Shown here: one piece after another, positions 26,509 through 37,283 of the stretch
Layout of the letters: the number at the start of each line of letters is the position of its first letter
Position numbering within the stretch: position 1 is the first letter of the stretch
Source of the DNA: Alteromonas marina
Lineage (GTDB): Bacteria; Pseudomonadota; Gammaproteobacteria; Enterobacterales; Alteromonadaceae
Assembly: GCF_000808575.1 (NCBI RefSeq)
Contig: NZ_JWLW01000014.1
Coordinates: forward strand, 62,001 to 126,000
Reading direction: 5' to 3'
Length of the DNA stretch: 64,000 nucleotides
Made by a program: the position numbers and the translations under genes
Notes under the pieces: generated by a model
What the model saw: only the letters and a program-made list of their open reading frames with translations
Database searches by the model: none
Told to the model about the DNA's origin: nothing

Positions 26509-27876
26509 ATGAAAATGTCTTTCCGCCATTGTCTATTGGCGTCTGCCGTTGTTGTAAGTTCATTGGGCTTTACTGCTAGCACACAGGCGGCGTTACCGTT
26601 CTTTTCTGATAAGAAAGATGAAGTTCCCTCTTTAGCCCCTATGCTAGAAGAAGCTACCCCAGCGGTAGTAAGCATTGCAGTAGAAGGAACACAAACCTCT
26701 ACGCAGCGTGTACCCGAGATGTTTCGCTACTTCTTCGGTGCCCCGCAAGAGCAGGTTCAAGAGCGCCCTTTCCGAGGTCTGGGTTCTGGTGTCATCATTG
26801 ATGCCGATAAAGGTTACGTCGTTACCAACAATCACGTTGTTGATAACGCGGACGAAATCACGGTTAAATTAACAGACGGGCGCGAGTTCAAAGCGAAAAA
26901 GCTAGGCTCTGACGAGCAAAGCGATATCGCGTTACTTAAAATAGAACCTGATGATTTAAAAGCGTTACCACTCGCCGATTCTGACGCGCTGCGCGTAGGC
27001 GACTTTGTAGTAGCAATTGGTAATCCGTTTGGTCTTTCTCAAACGGTTACATCTGGTATTGTAAGCGCTCTGGGCCGCTCTGGCTTAAACATTGGCGGTT
27101 ATGAAGACTTTATTCAAACCGACGCCGCAATTAACCGCGGTAACTCAGGTGGTGCGTTAGTTAACCTTCACGGCGAACTGGTTGGCATCAATACCGCTAT
27201 CTTTGGTCCTAACGGCGGCAACGTCGGCATCGGTTTTGCCATTCCTGCCAATATGATGAAGAGCCTTGTTGACCAAATTGCAGAGTTTGGTGAAGTTCGC
27301 CGTGGCCTTCTAGGCATTTTAGGTAGCGATATTGACGCGGGCCTTGCCGAAGCTATGAATGCGGAAGTGAACATTGGTGCCTTCGTGAGCGAAGTACAGC
27401 CAGACTCGGCTGCTGAAAAAGGTGGTCTGCAAGCCGGTGATATCATTACTGCGATTAATGGTCGAAAACTTCACAGTTTCCAAGAACTGCGCGCAAAAAT
27501 TGCGAGTATGGGCGCGGGCGCAGAAGTCGAACTCACCGTTATGCGCAAAGGCAAGAAAATGAATGTAGACGTTGTGTTGGACGACGCTACTGATACCACG
27601 GTTACCGCTGCTCAAATTCACCCTGCTCTAGAAGGTGCAACCTTATCTAACGGCACCGACGATGCTGGTAATGCTGGTGTAGTGGTTTCCGATATTGAGC
27701 GTGGTGCGCCTGCGGCGCGAATTGGCCTTCAATCTGATGATGTGATAATTGGCGTTAACCGCGTGCGTACGTCTACGGTTGCAGAGTTTAGAAATGCACT
27801 AGACGAAGCAAAAGGCGTTATTGCACTCAATGTAAAACGTGGAAACTCTACGCTTTATTTGGTAATCAGACAGTAG
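26509..27876 (+). CDS. degQ: Periplasmic serine protease DegQ
   Basis: 455 residues: signal peptide (cleavage after TQA, residue 27), trypsin-like domain, then two PDZ domains (about 255-345 and 365-450). The catalytic triad is His109 in NNHVV, Asp139 in SDIALL and Ser213 in GNSGGAL. DegQ degrades and chaperones misfolded periplasmic proteins and forms cages. The protein keeps an LA loop (VPEMFRYFFGAPQEQ) shorter than that of DegP, which favours DegQ. The ATG follows AAGGAG. A strong hairpin terminator separates it from degS, so degS has its own promoter. Confidence 0.95.
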   Translation: MKMSFRHCLLASAVVVSSLGFTASTQAALPFFSDKKDEVPSLAPMLEEATPAVVSIAVEGTQTSTQRVPEMFRYFFGAPQEQVQERPFRGLGSGVIIDADKGYVVTNNHVVDNADEITVKLTDGREFKAKKLGSDEQSDIALLKIEPDDLKALPLADSDALRVGDFVVAIGNPFGLSQTVTSGIVSALGRSGLNIGGYEDFIQTDAAINRGNSGGALVNLHGELVGINTAIFGPNGGNVGIGFAIPANMMKSLVDQIAEFGEVRRGLLGILGSDIDAGLAEAMNAEVNIGAFVSEVQPDSAAEKGGLQAGDIITAINGRKLHSFQELRAKIASMGAGAEVELTVMRKGKKMNVDVVLDDATDTTVTAAQIHPALEGATLSNGTDDAGNAGVVVSDIERGAPAARIGLQSDDVIIGVNRVRTSTVAEFRNALDEAKGVIALNVKRGNSTLYLVIRQ

Positions 27877-28294
27877 CAATTAAACGTTCAATTACGTTCC
27901 CCCGCTCAGACGCGTTGGTGTCCAAGCTGGGAATTAGCATAAAAACGGCGCTTTATAAGCGCCGTTTTTTTCAAATGATAACCGTTGAAAACAGTGTTCT
28001 CCTAGCTTCCTAACGGGGCTTCTTTACGGGCTCCTCTGATAAGCCGCATTCTCAATGCTACACCTATGTCCACGTAAATAAGTATGTATGAACAGCATGA
28101 AAAGTTTTGAAGTACATGCTAGTGTTAATCGAGTTGCACAAAATTTGCGTTTCATTACGGTAGTTTATTGAATAAAGTGATATCCTTTATATCACGAATG
28201 ATAATTCAAAAACGTTGCGCTTTTAATTTGTGAAGTAGTGCCGCTATGACGGTTCATATAGAGTAAGTGCGACAGACAACAATAAGTGTGATTT
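27877..28294. other. degQ-degS intergenic region with a dyad
   Basis: 418 bp. After the degQ terminator (27941-27971) there is a dyad GTGATAT-CCTTT-ATATCAC (28177-28195), about 100 bp before degS. It could be an operator or the hairpin of the degS leader. No gene is supported. Confidence 0.4.
27941..27971 (+). terminator. Terminator of degQ
   Basis: AAAAACGGCGCTT (27941-27953) pairs perfectly with AAGCGCCGTTTTT, with a 3-base loop, and ends in a run of seven T. It lies 64 bp after the degQ stop. Confidence 0.92.
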
Positions 28295-29365
28295 GTGACT
28301 GGCCGCTCAATAATAAACTTCTTACTAAAATCTATAATTCTTGGCGTTGCTGTTGCTGCACTGCTGTTGGTGTTTATCCCCGAGCTTCGCAATGGTAAAG
28401 GTCTTGCTCAGGGCTTCTTTAATACTCATTCAGTCAGCGCCAGCCGCGAGAGCTATTTCACCGCGTTAAGCCGCTCTGCACCTGCAGTAGTTAATATTTA
28501 TAGCGTAAGTATTGAAAACGGCTCTGGTATTTTTAGAAATCAATCTCGTGGGCGCACCAACCTTGGTTCAGGCGTTATTATGACAGAGAATGGCTACCTG
28601 CTGACCTGTCACCACGTAGTTGCCGATGCAGATAGCATTTACGTAGCTGTGCAAGACGGCCGTATTTTGGAGGCGCAGATTGTCGGCACAGACCCTTTGA
28701 CCGACCTAGCAGTATTGAAGGTAACCGCGGATAACCTGCATATCATTCCTCAAGTATCAGAACCTGATACCCATGTAGGTGATGTAGTTATGGCGATTGG
28801 TAATCCCTTCGACTTAGGCCAAACAGTTACCCAAGGTATTGTCAGTAGAGCGGGTCGTAACGGTCTTTCAAACTATGTTGATTTCATTCAAACCGATGCA
28901 GTTTTGAACCAAGGTAACTCTGGTGGCGCGCTGGTAGATAGCAACGGTATTTTGCTAGGCATTACCAATGCCAATTTCCAAGTATTAGATTCTAATAACC
29001 GCGCTCGCAATGTAGATGGTATCAATTTCGCCGTACCTTATGAATTGGCCAAGCGAGTCATGGATGAAATTATTAGTAACGGGCGCGTTGTGCGCGGCCA
29101 GCTAGGTTTTGTCGGCGGTGAAAATCGCAACCGGCCGGGTATTGATGTTCAAGCGGTAGGTAAAGGCAGCCCTGCCGATATTGCGGGTATTCGCCCTGGC
29201 GACATTATTGTTGCCATAGACGGTGTGCGTTTAGAAAGTGCTTCCAAAACCTTGGATATGATTGCCGAAACCGAACCCGGTACTGAACTAGAAATTGAAC
29301 TTAGTCGCGATGGTCGCTCCATAACTATTACCGCTACTGTTGCAGAGCTTCGTGCGGGCCAATAA
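28295..29365 (+). CDS. degS: Site-1 protease DegS of the sigma-E response
   Basis: 356 residues, the length of E. coli DegS. An N-terminal membrane anchor (about 8-28) replaces the signal peptide, followed by a protease domain with His107 (CHHVV), Asp137 (TDLAVL) and Ser209 (GNSGGAL) and a single PDZ domain (about 255-350). DegS senses unfolded outer-membrane protein tails through PDZ and cuts RseA, releasing sigma-E. The start is a GTG at 28295; no ATG upstream of the anchor exists, and the ribosome binding site is weak. It follows degQ, as usual, but with a terminator and 418 bp between them. Confidence 0.95.
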   Translation: MTGRSIINFLLKSIILGVAVAALLLVFIPELRNGKGLAQGFFNTHSVSASRESYFTALSRSAPAVVNIYSVSIENGSGIFRNQSRGRTNLGSGVIMTENGYLLTCHHVVADADSIYVAVQDGRILEAQIVGTDPLTDLAVLKVTADNLHIIPQVSEPDTHVGDVVMAIGNPFDLGQTVTQGIVSRAGRNGLSNYVDFIQTDAVLNQGNSGGALVDSNGILLGITNANFQVLDSNNRARNVDGINFAVPYELAKRVMDEIISNGRVVRGQLGFVGGENRNRPGIDVQAVGKGSPADIAGIRPGDIIVAIDGVRLESASKTLDMIAETEPGTELEIELSRDGRSITITATVAELRAGQ

Positions 29366-29455
29366 TTGTTATAGATATTCAGCGCCACGTAGGCAGATTG
29401 CGTTTGTTCTGCTGCTGTTTAACTTCACTGGTAATAGAGACAAATCAGGTACAAA

Positions 29456-29483
29456 AAAAGCGCCGTAATGAACAGGCGCTTTT
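29456..29483. terminator. Terminator between degS and murA
   Basis: AAAAGCGCC (29456-29464) pairs with GGCGCTTTT (29475-29483) around a 10-base loop, with A and T runs on the two sides. It serves the converging degS (plus) and murA (minus) units. Confidence 0.85.
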
Positions 29484-29511
29484 ATCTATGCTAAAAACTC
29501 ACAAGATAACG

Positions 29512-30783
<1,272 letters not shown>

Positions 30784-30786
30784 CTA

Positions 30787-31044
30787 TTATTGAGGAATGT
30801 TGAACTGGCGCTCGCGCTCCCAGTCTTTTACTGAAAACGTCTTGATAGTAATCGCATGCATGCTGCCGTCTGCAATTTTATCAGCTAAAGGCGCGTACAC
30901 CGCTTGCTGACGCTTCACACGACTCATTTCGTTAAATGCATCGCTTACTGCAATGATGTTAAAATGCGAACCTTCGCCCTTTACGTGGACTTCGTGTAGG
31001 TCTAACGCATCTTTCAAGATCTTTTCAATTTCAGACAATTCCAT
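30787..31044 (-). CDS. ibaG: BolA-family iron-sulfur protein IbaG
   Basis: 85 residues of the BolA/YrbA family: a compact alpha/beta fold with KGEGSHFNIIAVSD, SRVKRQQAVYAPL and the invariant MHAITIKTF. BolA proteins pair with monothiol glutaredoxin Grx4 to hold [2Fe-2S] clusters; IbaG is the acid-inducible member encoded beside murA. The His in GEGSH (about 27) and His63 are candidate ligands. Its position between mlaB and murA is conserved in Gammaproteobacteria. Confidence 0.95.
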   Translation of the reverse strand: MELSEIEKILKDALDLHEVHVKGEGSHFNIIAVSDAFNEMSRVKRQQAVYAPLADKIADGSMHAITIKTFSVKDWERERQFNIPQ

Positions 31045-31073
31045 AACTTACTTCTTTATTCGCTAACTGGTGT

Positions 31074-31382
31074 TTATTCTACGGGTAAAAAGCTATTTGC
31101 GTTGCTTATTTTCGCAAGCTTCTGTAGCTTTTCAGGCATTTTATAGAGGGTCATGCTAACACCATTTTGCTTTGCATCCCTAACAGCATTAATAAGCCAC
31201 GCCAAACCGGCACTGTCTGCACGCTCTACATCACTCAAATCGATTTGACATCTTTTCTTAGTAATCAAAGCACTACGTTCGTTACCGTTTAAGCTTTCCC
31301 AGAAATTTTTCGACAGTGTTTCACGGTCGAGATGACCGTGAACCACAATATTGCCTTTGTCATTTACCTCGAAAAGGCTCAC
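31074..31382 (-). CDS. mlaB: MlaB, STAS-domain subunit of the Mla transporter
   Basis: 102 residues, a single STAS domain (QIDLSDVERADSAGLAWLINAV around the conserved serine, followed by ATP-transporter-contact helices). MlaB binds MlaF and supports activity and stability of the MlaFEDB complex. Its ATG overlaps the mlaC stop by 4 bp (31379-31382), implying translational coupling. It is poorly conserved elsewhere in sequence, as usual for MlaB, so the operon position supports the call. Confidence 0.92.
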   Translation of the reverse strand: MSLFEVNDKGNIVVHGHLDRETLSKNFWESLNGNERSALITKKRCQIDLSDVERADSAGLAWLINAVRDAKQNGVSMTLYKMPEKLQKLAKISNANSFLPVE

Positions 31383-32050
31383 TCAGCCTCTCCTTCGATT
31401 TCGATTGGCTCGCCCTGCTTGAGCTCTACTGGCTTACCAATTTTATCGCGCATTAGCGCAATCACTGAATCGATGCCGTCTTGACGGAGTATTGACTCAA
31501 ATTCGCTACGCTTGCTGTTTAGCATGCTAATGCCTTCAGCCACCATATCGTAGGCTTTCCATTCATTAGTTTTGCTGTCTTTACGAACCTTAAAAGCAAT
31601 TTTAATTTCAGGACGGTTGGGATCTTGAACAACCGCGCGTACAGTCACAGACTTCTTATCATCAAAAGACGATTCAGGCTCAAAGATAACTTCTTGGTTG
31701 TCGTAGTAGCCCATCGCAACAGCATAGGTTGTTACCAAATACTGACGAAATACACTGATGTACTCGCCCATTTTTTCTTGAGGAACCGATTTAAAATGCT
31801 TACCTAGCACCATAAAAGCCGCAAATTTGTAGTCAATGTGCGGCACCAACTCTTCTTCCATAATAGTGCGTAGCATTTCAGGGTCAGCTTTAATTTCAGC
31901 CTGATTCGCTTTAATTCGCTCAAATGTGCGGTTAGCCACGTCCTGAACTAGCTCATAGGGGTTTTGCTCATTAACTTCTTGCGCATTGGCTATGCCTGCT
32001 ACAGACATCATAAAGATGCCAATTGCTACCATAAACTTTTTCAAAATCAC
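31379..32050 (-). CDS. mlaC: MlaC, periplasmic phospholipid shuttle
   Basis: 223 residues: signal peptide (MILKKFMVAIGIFMMSVAGIAN, cleavage near NAQ) and a Tgt2/MlaC domain with NPYELVQDVANRTFERIKAN near the N terminus and KIAFKVRKDSKTNEWKAYDM. MlaC carries phospholipids between the MlaA-OmpC complex in the outer membrane and MlaFEDB in the inner membrane, keeping the outer leaflet free of phospholipid. It is fourth in the mlaFEDCB operon and overlaps mlaB. A 112-bp gap separates it from mlaD. Confidence 0.96.
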   Translation of the reverse strand: MILKKFMVAIGIFMMSVAGIANAQEVNEQNPYELVQDVANRTFERIKANQAEIKADPEMLRTIMEEELVPHIDYKFAAFMVLGKHFKSVPQEKMGEYISVFRQYLVTTYAVAMGYYDNQEVIFEPESSFDDKKSVTVRAVVQDPNRPEIKIAFKVRKDSKTNEWKAYDMVAEGISMLNSKRSEFESILRQDGIDSVIALMRDKIGKPVELKQGEPIEIEGEAE

Positions 32051-32162
32051 TCTCCTAACTTAAAACTCTATTTAGCAGACCTGACAAACAAGCATTTCGT
32101 TTCATCAGGCCGCTGGAATTAATTGACGACTAGGTTACATACGTTCAGATGCTATGCCGCGA

Positions 32163-32636
32163 TTAGTCTTCATCGCTGCCGCGGTTAAATAAGAATTGTC
32201 CAATAAGGTCTTCTAGCACCAAAGCTGACTTCGTATCTTGTAGGTAATCACCATTTTGAAGATTAGCGACACCGTCAAAAGAGAACCCTGGCTGGAAACC
32301 AACATATTGCTCACCCAAAAGGCCAGACGTCAGAATAGACACCGAGCTGGTTTCAGGGAAACCGTTGTATTCATTTAGGATTGATAGTTCAACCACTGGC
32401 GTAAAATCTTCTTGGTCTAGCGTAATTGATGATACACGGCCAACTGTTACGCCCCCAACTTTTACCGCTGAGCGAGGCTTTAATCCGCCGATATTGTCGA
32501 ACTTCGCATATAGAGTGTAGGTATCGCCTTCGGTGGCTACCGTTTGGTTTGCAACCTTTAGTGCCAATAACAACAACGCACCAATCGTAAGCATGACAAA
32601 CACACCAACCATTACTTCCGTTTTATACTTACTCAT
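32163..32636 (-). CDS. mlaD: MlaD, MCE-domain lipid-binding subunit
   Basis: 157 residues: one N-terminal membrane helix (about 8-26, VMVGVFVMLTIGALLLLAL) and one MCE domain with YAKFDNIGGLKPRSAVKVGG and the hydrophobic pore loop ILTSGLLGEQYVG. MlaD hexamers sit on MlaE in the periplasm and pass phospholipids through a central pore to MlaC. It starts 9 bp after the mlaE stop. Length is close to the 183 residues of E. coli MlaD, with a shorter C-terminal tail. Confidence 0.96.
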   Translation of the reverse strand: MSKYKTEVMVGVFVMLTIGALLLLALKVANQTVATEGDTYTLYAKFDNIGGLKPRSAVKVGGVTVGRVSSITLDQEDFTPVVELSILNEYNGFPETSSVSILTSGLLGEQYVGFQPGFSFDGVANLQNGDYLQDTKSALVLEDLIGQFLFNRGSDED

Positions 32637-32645
32637 TCCAATCCC

Positions 32646-33422
32646 CTACTCGATACCAAACATAAGGGCGGTAAGCACGAAGTCCAGCCCTAATACTGCT
32701 AATGATGAATAGACCACCGTTTCGGTAGTCGCTTTGCTGATCCCTTCCGATGTAGGAATAGAATCGTAACCCTTAAATATGGCAATCCACGTCACAACCA
32801 AGGCAAATACGAGGCTTTTTATCACACCGTTTATGACATCTTGGTTCCAATCAACGGTCGACTGCATGATTGACCAGTAGCTACCTGCATCAACACCCAA
32901 CCAGTCTACGCCGACCAAATGGCCACCTAAAATACCAATAGCACTGAAAATAATGGCCAGCATAGGCATGGCTAACATTCCCGCCCAAAAACGCGGAGCT
33001 ACTATGCGCCTTAAAGGATCTACCGCCATCATTTCCAAGCTACTTAACTGCTCAGTGGCTTTCATAAGGCCAATCTCAGCAGTCAACGCAGACCCAGCAC
33101 GTCCAGCAAACAATAGAGCCGTAACCACCGGCCCGAGTTCTCGTAAAAGAGACAGTGCAACCATGGGACCTAAGCTCCCCTCTGCACCATAATCCACTAA
33201 AATAGTGTAGCCTTGAAGTGCCATCACCATGCCAATAAACAGCCCCGACACCATGATGATGAGCAGCGACTGAACACCAACCACATAAAGTTGTTTGATA
33301 ATCAGTGGAATATTTTTTACTCGAGGGACAGCGACAAGTGCACCAAACAACATCAGCGCGGCTCTACCAATTGCGGTAACTTTCCCTATCGTTTTAGCAC
33401 CTATTGATTGGAAGAACTTCAT
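32646..33422 (-). CDS. mlaE: MlaE, permease of the Mla transporter
   Basis: 258 residues with about five membrane segments. The MlaE family pattern is clear: [41 protein letters not shown] and [17 protein letters not shown], which contacts the ATPase. Two copies with MlaF2 and MlaD6 form the inner-membrane phospholipid transporter. The ATG overlaps the mlaF stop by 4 bp (33419-33422), so the two are translationally coupled. Confidence 0.97.
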   Translation of the reverse strand: MKFFQSIGAKTIGKVTAIGRAALMLFGALVAVPRVKNIPLIIKQLYVVGVQSLLIIMVSGLFIGMVMALQGYTILVDYGAEGSLGPMVALSLLRELGPVVTALLFAGRAGSALTAEIGLMKATEQLSSLEMMAVDPLRRIVAPRFWAGMLAMPMLAIIFSAIGILGGHLVGVDWLGVDAGSYWSIMQSTVDWNQDVINGVIKSLVFALVVTWIAIFKGYDSIPTSEGISKATTETVVYSSLAVLGLDFVLTALMFGIE

Positions 33423-34219
33423 TCATCTGCCCCCAAAAAGCTTGTTTTCAAATCAGGTGCAGGGTAATGAAAGGGGACCGGGCCGTCTGCTTTTCCTTTC
33501 AAGAACTGCTGAACTAATTCAGAGTCACTCTCTTTAATTTGCTGTGCCGTTCCTTCACCGATAACCCGCTTATCTGCCAAAATGTAGATATAGTCAGCAA
33601 TGGTCAACACTTCGGTTACATCGTGGGTTACCACTATGCTAGTAAGGCCTAGAGCGTCGTTTAGTTCACGAATTAGCTTCACCAACACGCCCATCGAAAT
33701 AGGATCTTGGCCGGCAAAGGGTTCGTCGTACATGATTAAATCTGGGTCTAACGCTATCGCTCTTGCAAGTGCGGCCCTGCGCGCCATTCCACCAGACAGT
33801 TCACTGGGCATTAACTTAGCAGCACCGCGCAATCCTACTGCCTGTAGCTTTAAAGCGACAATCGTTGCTATCAAGTCTTCTGAAAGGTCAGTATGCTCGC
33901 GAAGAGGAAACGCCACATTATCGAACACACTCATATCAGTAAACAGCGCGCCACTTTGGAAAAGCATGCTCATTCTACGACGGGTTTGGTAAAGAGACTT
34001 TCTCGACATTGAGACAATCGAATCGCCGTCGAATTTTACGTCGCCTTCATCTGGCGTTAACTGCCCACCAATGAGGCGCAGCAGCGTGGTTTTACCTATA
34101 CCACTTGGGCCCATTACCGCAGTAATTTTGCCTTTGGGTACCTTAAGCGATATCCCATCATAAATGATGCGATCGGCGCGCTTAAAGGTAAGGTTATCTA
34201 CTTCAACTAAATGATCCAT
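33419..34219 (-). CDS. mlaF: MlaF, ATPase of the Mla transporter
   Basis: 266 residues. Walker A is GPSGIGKTT (about 37-45), the ABC signature is [19 protein letters not shown], and Walker B is [13 protein letters not shown], followed by the switch histidine in IVVTHD. MlaF powers phospholipid movement by MlaFEDB. It is the first gene of the mlaFEDCB-ibaG-murA operon and lies opposite yrbG across a 575-bp region, the E. coli-like arrangement. Confidence 0.97.
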   Translation of the reverse strand: MDHLVEVDNLTFKRADRIIYDGISLKVPKGKITAVMGPSGIGKTTLLRLIGGQLTPDEGDVKFDGDSIVSMSRKSLYQTRRRMSMLFQSGALFTDMSVFDNVAFPLREHTDLSEDLIATIVALKLQAVGLRGAAKLMPSELSGGMARRAALARAIALDPDLIMYDEPFAGQDPISMGVLVKLIRELNDALGLTSIVVTHDVTEVLTIADYIYILADKRVIGEGTAQQIKESDSELVQQFLKGKADGPVPFHYPAPDLKTSFLGADE

Positions 34220-34794
34220 AGTTACTTAAATGTCGACCCCTGACGCTGGATTGGCTACGTTTTTAACCGCGATTGCAACCCACTTAAAAAATAATAAATA
34301 ATAAATAATATGAGTGATATGCATATTCAATTTCTATGCCTTAGCACTCATCTCTCATAAAGTTTACTGAGCAGTTTACTTTTAAGAGCGTGCAATTTCA
34401 AAAAAGTTTACTCTTCAGTGTAGTTTTTATGTTTACAGGCTAACATGCTTTTTGGGCCGTGTAATTTGGTGCCATTGTACGCTTTTTCAAGACCCTCGCC
34501 AAAGTCAAAAAGTTACAAGTTATGTTCTATTGAGACGAATGATAGGTGTCCCGCGCTGAAGTAATGCCCGTGCCTTCACTAATTCTTACATGTAGTACCA
34601 ATTCCCATCCTATTTCCTTGTTTATTAAATGAAACTGAACGCCCTTGCATATCAATAAAGCCTCATTCAACGTTTGCTATCGGCAGAAATTTACGGCAAT
34701 TGCCCTTATTTGATGAAAATAAAGCGTTGCGAGCATAGGCAAATGGCACTCTTTTTGCGACAATCTAGCGAAATACTTTCTATTACAGGTTGTT
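34220..34794. other. Long divergent intergenic region with short repeats
   Basis: 575 bp between mlaF and yrbG; it must carry both operon promoters. It contains a 7-bp tandem repeat ATAATAA (34291-34310, nearly three units) and three copies of AGTTTACT (34361-34368, 34373-34380, 34405-34412). An open frame beginning at 34674 overlaps the yrbG start and has no protein character. No RNA gene is recognised. Confidence 0.5.
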
Positions 34795-35751
34795 GTGCTT
34801 TTAAACATTGTTATTTTTCTGGTTGGACTGATTGTCTTGAGTTGGAGTGCGGACCGTTTTGTTTATGGTGCTTCAGCGCTAGCAAAGAACATCGGTATCT
34901 CTCCTATGATGATCGGCCTAACGATCGTCGCTATGGGCTCCTCGGCACCTGAAATCGTGGTTTCCGCTATTGCCTCTGCCAATGGCAATATGAACACTGC
35001 GGTAGGTAATGCACTAGGTTCGAATATAACAAACATCGCACTGGTGTTAGGTATAACCGCGCTTGTAAAGCCGCTTCTTGTTTCATCTACCACCCTAAAA
35101 CGTGAACTTCCGGCGCTTCTGATCATCTCACTAATAGCTATCGGCTTTATGTTTGACGGAGAATTGAAGTCTTATGAAGGGATCATCTTACTGGGCCTAT
35201 TTATTTTTGTTCTGGCAATGATGGCTTGGTTGTCACTTCAAGTTGATAAAGAAGACCCGCTTGTTGCTGAAACCGCAGATGAGATCCCTAAGGGCGTTTC
35301 AAATACTTCTGCGCTTATCTGGATAGGTGTTGGCCTTGTTGTTCTGCCATTGAGTGCCCACTTTCTAGTAAATTCGGCCGTTGAAATTGCCAGATATATG
35401 GGCATTTCTGATTTAGTTATTGGACTGACTATTATTGCCTTTGGCACAAGCCTGCCCGAGCTTGCAGCAAGTGTAGCAGGCGTGCTCAAAGGCGAAGACG
35501 ATTTAGCACTGGGTAATATCATCGGCTCTAACATTTTCAACCTGCTTGCCGTACTTGGTATGCCTGGGTTAATTGCCCCAGGCCTTCTCGACCCGGATGT
35601 TTATAATCGAGATATGTACGTTATGCTCGGCTTAACTTTGCTATTGTTTTTGTTCAGCTTCGATTTAATTGGCAAGCGTACAATTTCAAGAACAAATGGA
35701 TTTATACTTCTGGCTTGCTTTATCGGCTATCAATTCTGGCTGTTCGGATAA
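34795..35751 (+). CDS. yrbG: Calcium/sodium antiporter YrbG
   Basis: 318 residues with about ten membrane segments in two inverted repeats. Each has the cation-exchanger signature, GSSAPEIVVS in the first and FGTSLPELAAS in the second, with the ion-binding glutamates. YrbG relatives exchange Na+ for Ca2+ at the inner membrane. The start is a GTG at 34795 with AGG 5 bp upstream. It is the first gene of the yrbG-kdsD-kdsC-lptC-lptA-lptB series. Confidence 0.95.
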   Translation: MLLNIVIFLVGLIVLSWSADRFVYGASALAKNIGISPMMIGLTIVAMGSSAPEIVVSAIASANGNMNTAVGNALGSNITNIALVLGITALVKPLLVSSTTLKRELPALLIISLIAIGFMFDGELKSYEGIILLGLFIFVLAMMAWLSLQVDKEDPLVAETADEIPKGVSNTSALIWIGVGLVVLPLSAHFLVNSAVEIARYMGISDLVIGLTIIAFGTSLPELAASVAGVLKGEDDLALGNIIGSNIFNLLAVLGMPGLIAPGLLDPDVYNRDMYVMLGLTLLLFLFSFDLIGKRTISRTNGFILLACFIGYQFWLFG

Positions 35752-35753
35752 TC

Positions 35754-36734
35754 ATGAATACAAAAACTCAGATGAACTATATCGACTCAGCGAAGCGCGT
35801 TATTGAAATTGAAACGCGGGCTATTGCTAATCTGGCAGAACGCTTAAACAATGAATTTATCGCTGCCTGTAATATTCTCTTCGCCTGCAAGGGCAAAGTT
35901 GTCGTGAGTGGTATGGGAAAGTCTGGGCATATCGGTAATAAAATTGCCGCTACGCTGGCCAGTACAGGAACTCCTGCTTTTTTCATGCATCCAGGCGAAG
36001 CCAACCACGGCGACTTGGGCATGTTAAGCAAAGGCGATGTCTTACTCGCCATCTCTAATTCTGGTGAAACTAACGAGTTAGTTAATCTTCTGCCTGTCGT
36101 TAAGCGTTTGGGGATACAAGTTGTGGCCATGACTAATAGTGCATCCAGCTCGTTGGGTCAACACGCAGATGTAGTACTTGATATTAGCGTTGAAAAAGAA
36201 GCCTGTTCACTAGGTCTTGCCCCTACGTCAAGCACAACAGCCACTTTGGTTATGGGCGACGCCCTTGCGGTGGCGTTACTCGACCAAAAAGGCTTTACGT
36301 CAGATGATTTTGCGCTGTCACATCCTGGTGGTAGCTTGGGTAGAAAACTGTTGCTCAAAGTGAGTGATATTATGCTTAGCGGCAGCGACATCCCGCTAGT
36401 GAGCCTAAATGCGTCTGTCGCTGACGCACTTTTAGAAATCTCTAAAAAGGGATTAGGCATGACCGGTGTTTTAGACTCAGATGGTTCGTTGACCGGCGTT
36501 TTTACAGACGGTGATTTACGACGAATACTCGATGCACGCATTGATGTGCACGGCGCAACCGTAGAAGATGTGATGACCAAAGACGGTAAAACCACAACCG
36601 CTGAGCAATTGGCTGTTGAAGCCCTCAACTTAATGGAAACTCACAAGATAAGTGCGTTGATGGTCACCGATGACAAGCGCAAACCTGTTGGCGCCTTCAA
36701 TATGCACATGCTTCTGAAAGCAGGAGTACTCTAA
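35754..36734 (+). CDS. kdsD: Arabinose-5-phosphate isomerase KdsD
   Basis: 326 residues from the ATG at 35754, 2 bp after the yrbG stop; longer frames would overlap yrbG. An N-terminal SIS sugar-isomerase domain (GMGKSGHIGNKIAATLAST, AISNSGETNELV) is followed by two CBS domains (about 210-325). It converts ribulose-5-phosphate to arabinose-5-phosphate, the precursor of Kdo in lipopolysaccharide. Next to kdsC and the lpt genes, as in E. coli. Confidence 0.97.
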   Translation: MNTKTQMNYIDSAKRVIEIETRAIANLAERLNNEFIAACNILFACKGKVVVSGMGKSGHIGNKIAATLASTGTPAFFMHPGEANHGDLGMLSKGDVLLAISNSGETNELVNLLPVVKRLGIQVVAMTNSASSSLGQHADVVLDISVEKEACSLGLAPTSSTTATLVMGDALAVALLDQKGFTSDDFALSHPGGSLGRKLLLKVSDIMLSGSDIPLVSLNASVADALLEISKKGLGMTGVLDSDGSLTGVFTDGDLRRILDARIDVHGATVEDVMTKDGKTTTAEQLAVEALNLMETHKISALMVTDDKRKPVGAFNMHMLLKAGVL

Positions 36735-37283
36735 ATGACGACGACCTTATATACCGACCTAGACAAAGGGCTTTTTGAAAAGCTAGCACATATTAAGCTG
36801 TTGGTGTGTGATGTAGACGGCGTATTTTCTGACGGCCGCATTTACTTAGGCAATGACGGTGAAGAACTTAAAGCATTCCATACCCGTGATGGATATGGCG
36901 TAAAAGCGCTAGTAAGCAATGGAGTGAATGTCGCAGTTATCACAGGGCGACGGTCAGCAATTGTAGAAAATAGAATGAAAGCCCTTAACGTTGCGCACAT
37001 TATTCAAGGCGAGGAAAATAAAGCAGACGCACTGAGTGAACTGATGCAAAGCCTAGAGTTAGCCCCTAATGAAGTTGCAGCGGTAGGTGATGACATGCCT
37101 GACACAGGTATGTATCAGCATGTTGCTGTTAAAATTGCAGTGGCCGATGCTCACCCTCACGTCGCCAAACAAGCCAGTTGGATAACTACACTTCCAGGTG
37201 GGTTTGGCGCGGTCCGAGAAATATCAGACACTATTTTGCAAGCCAAAGGGGTAGCAAACGAGATTTTTGGAGCGAGTGTATGA
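36735..37283 (+). CDS. kdsC: Kdo-8-phosphate phosphatase KdsC
   Basis: 182 residues, HAD superfamily without a cap domain. CDVDGVFSDG supplies the nucleophile Asp26 and Asp28, ITGRRS is motif II, and GDDMPDTGM is the metal-binding motif. It removes phosphate from Kdo-8-phosphate, producing free Kdo for lipopolysaccharide. The ATG at 36735 directly follows the kdsD stop, and its own stop overlaps lptC by 4 bp (ATGA). Confidence 0.97.
   Translation: MTTTLYTDLDKGLFEKLAHIKLLVCDVDGVFSDGRIYLGNDGEELKAFHTRDGYGVKALVSNGVNVAVITGRRSAIVENRMKALNVAHIIQGEENKADALSELMQSLELAPNEVAAVGDDMPDTGMYQHVAVKIAVADAHPHVAKQASWITTLPGGFGAVREISDTILQAKGVANEIFGASV

Noticed and set aside
34674..34952. 92-residue frame before yrbG
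   Set aside because: Overlaps the conserved yrbG start in another frame and has no recognisable protein pattern.
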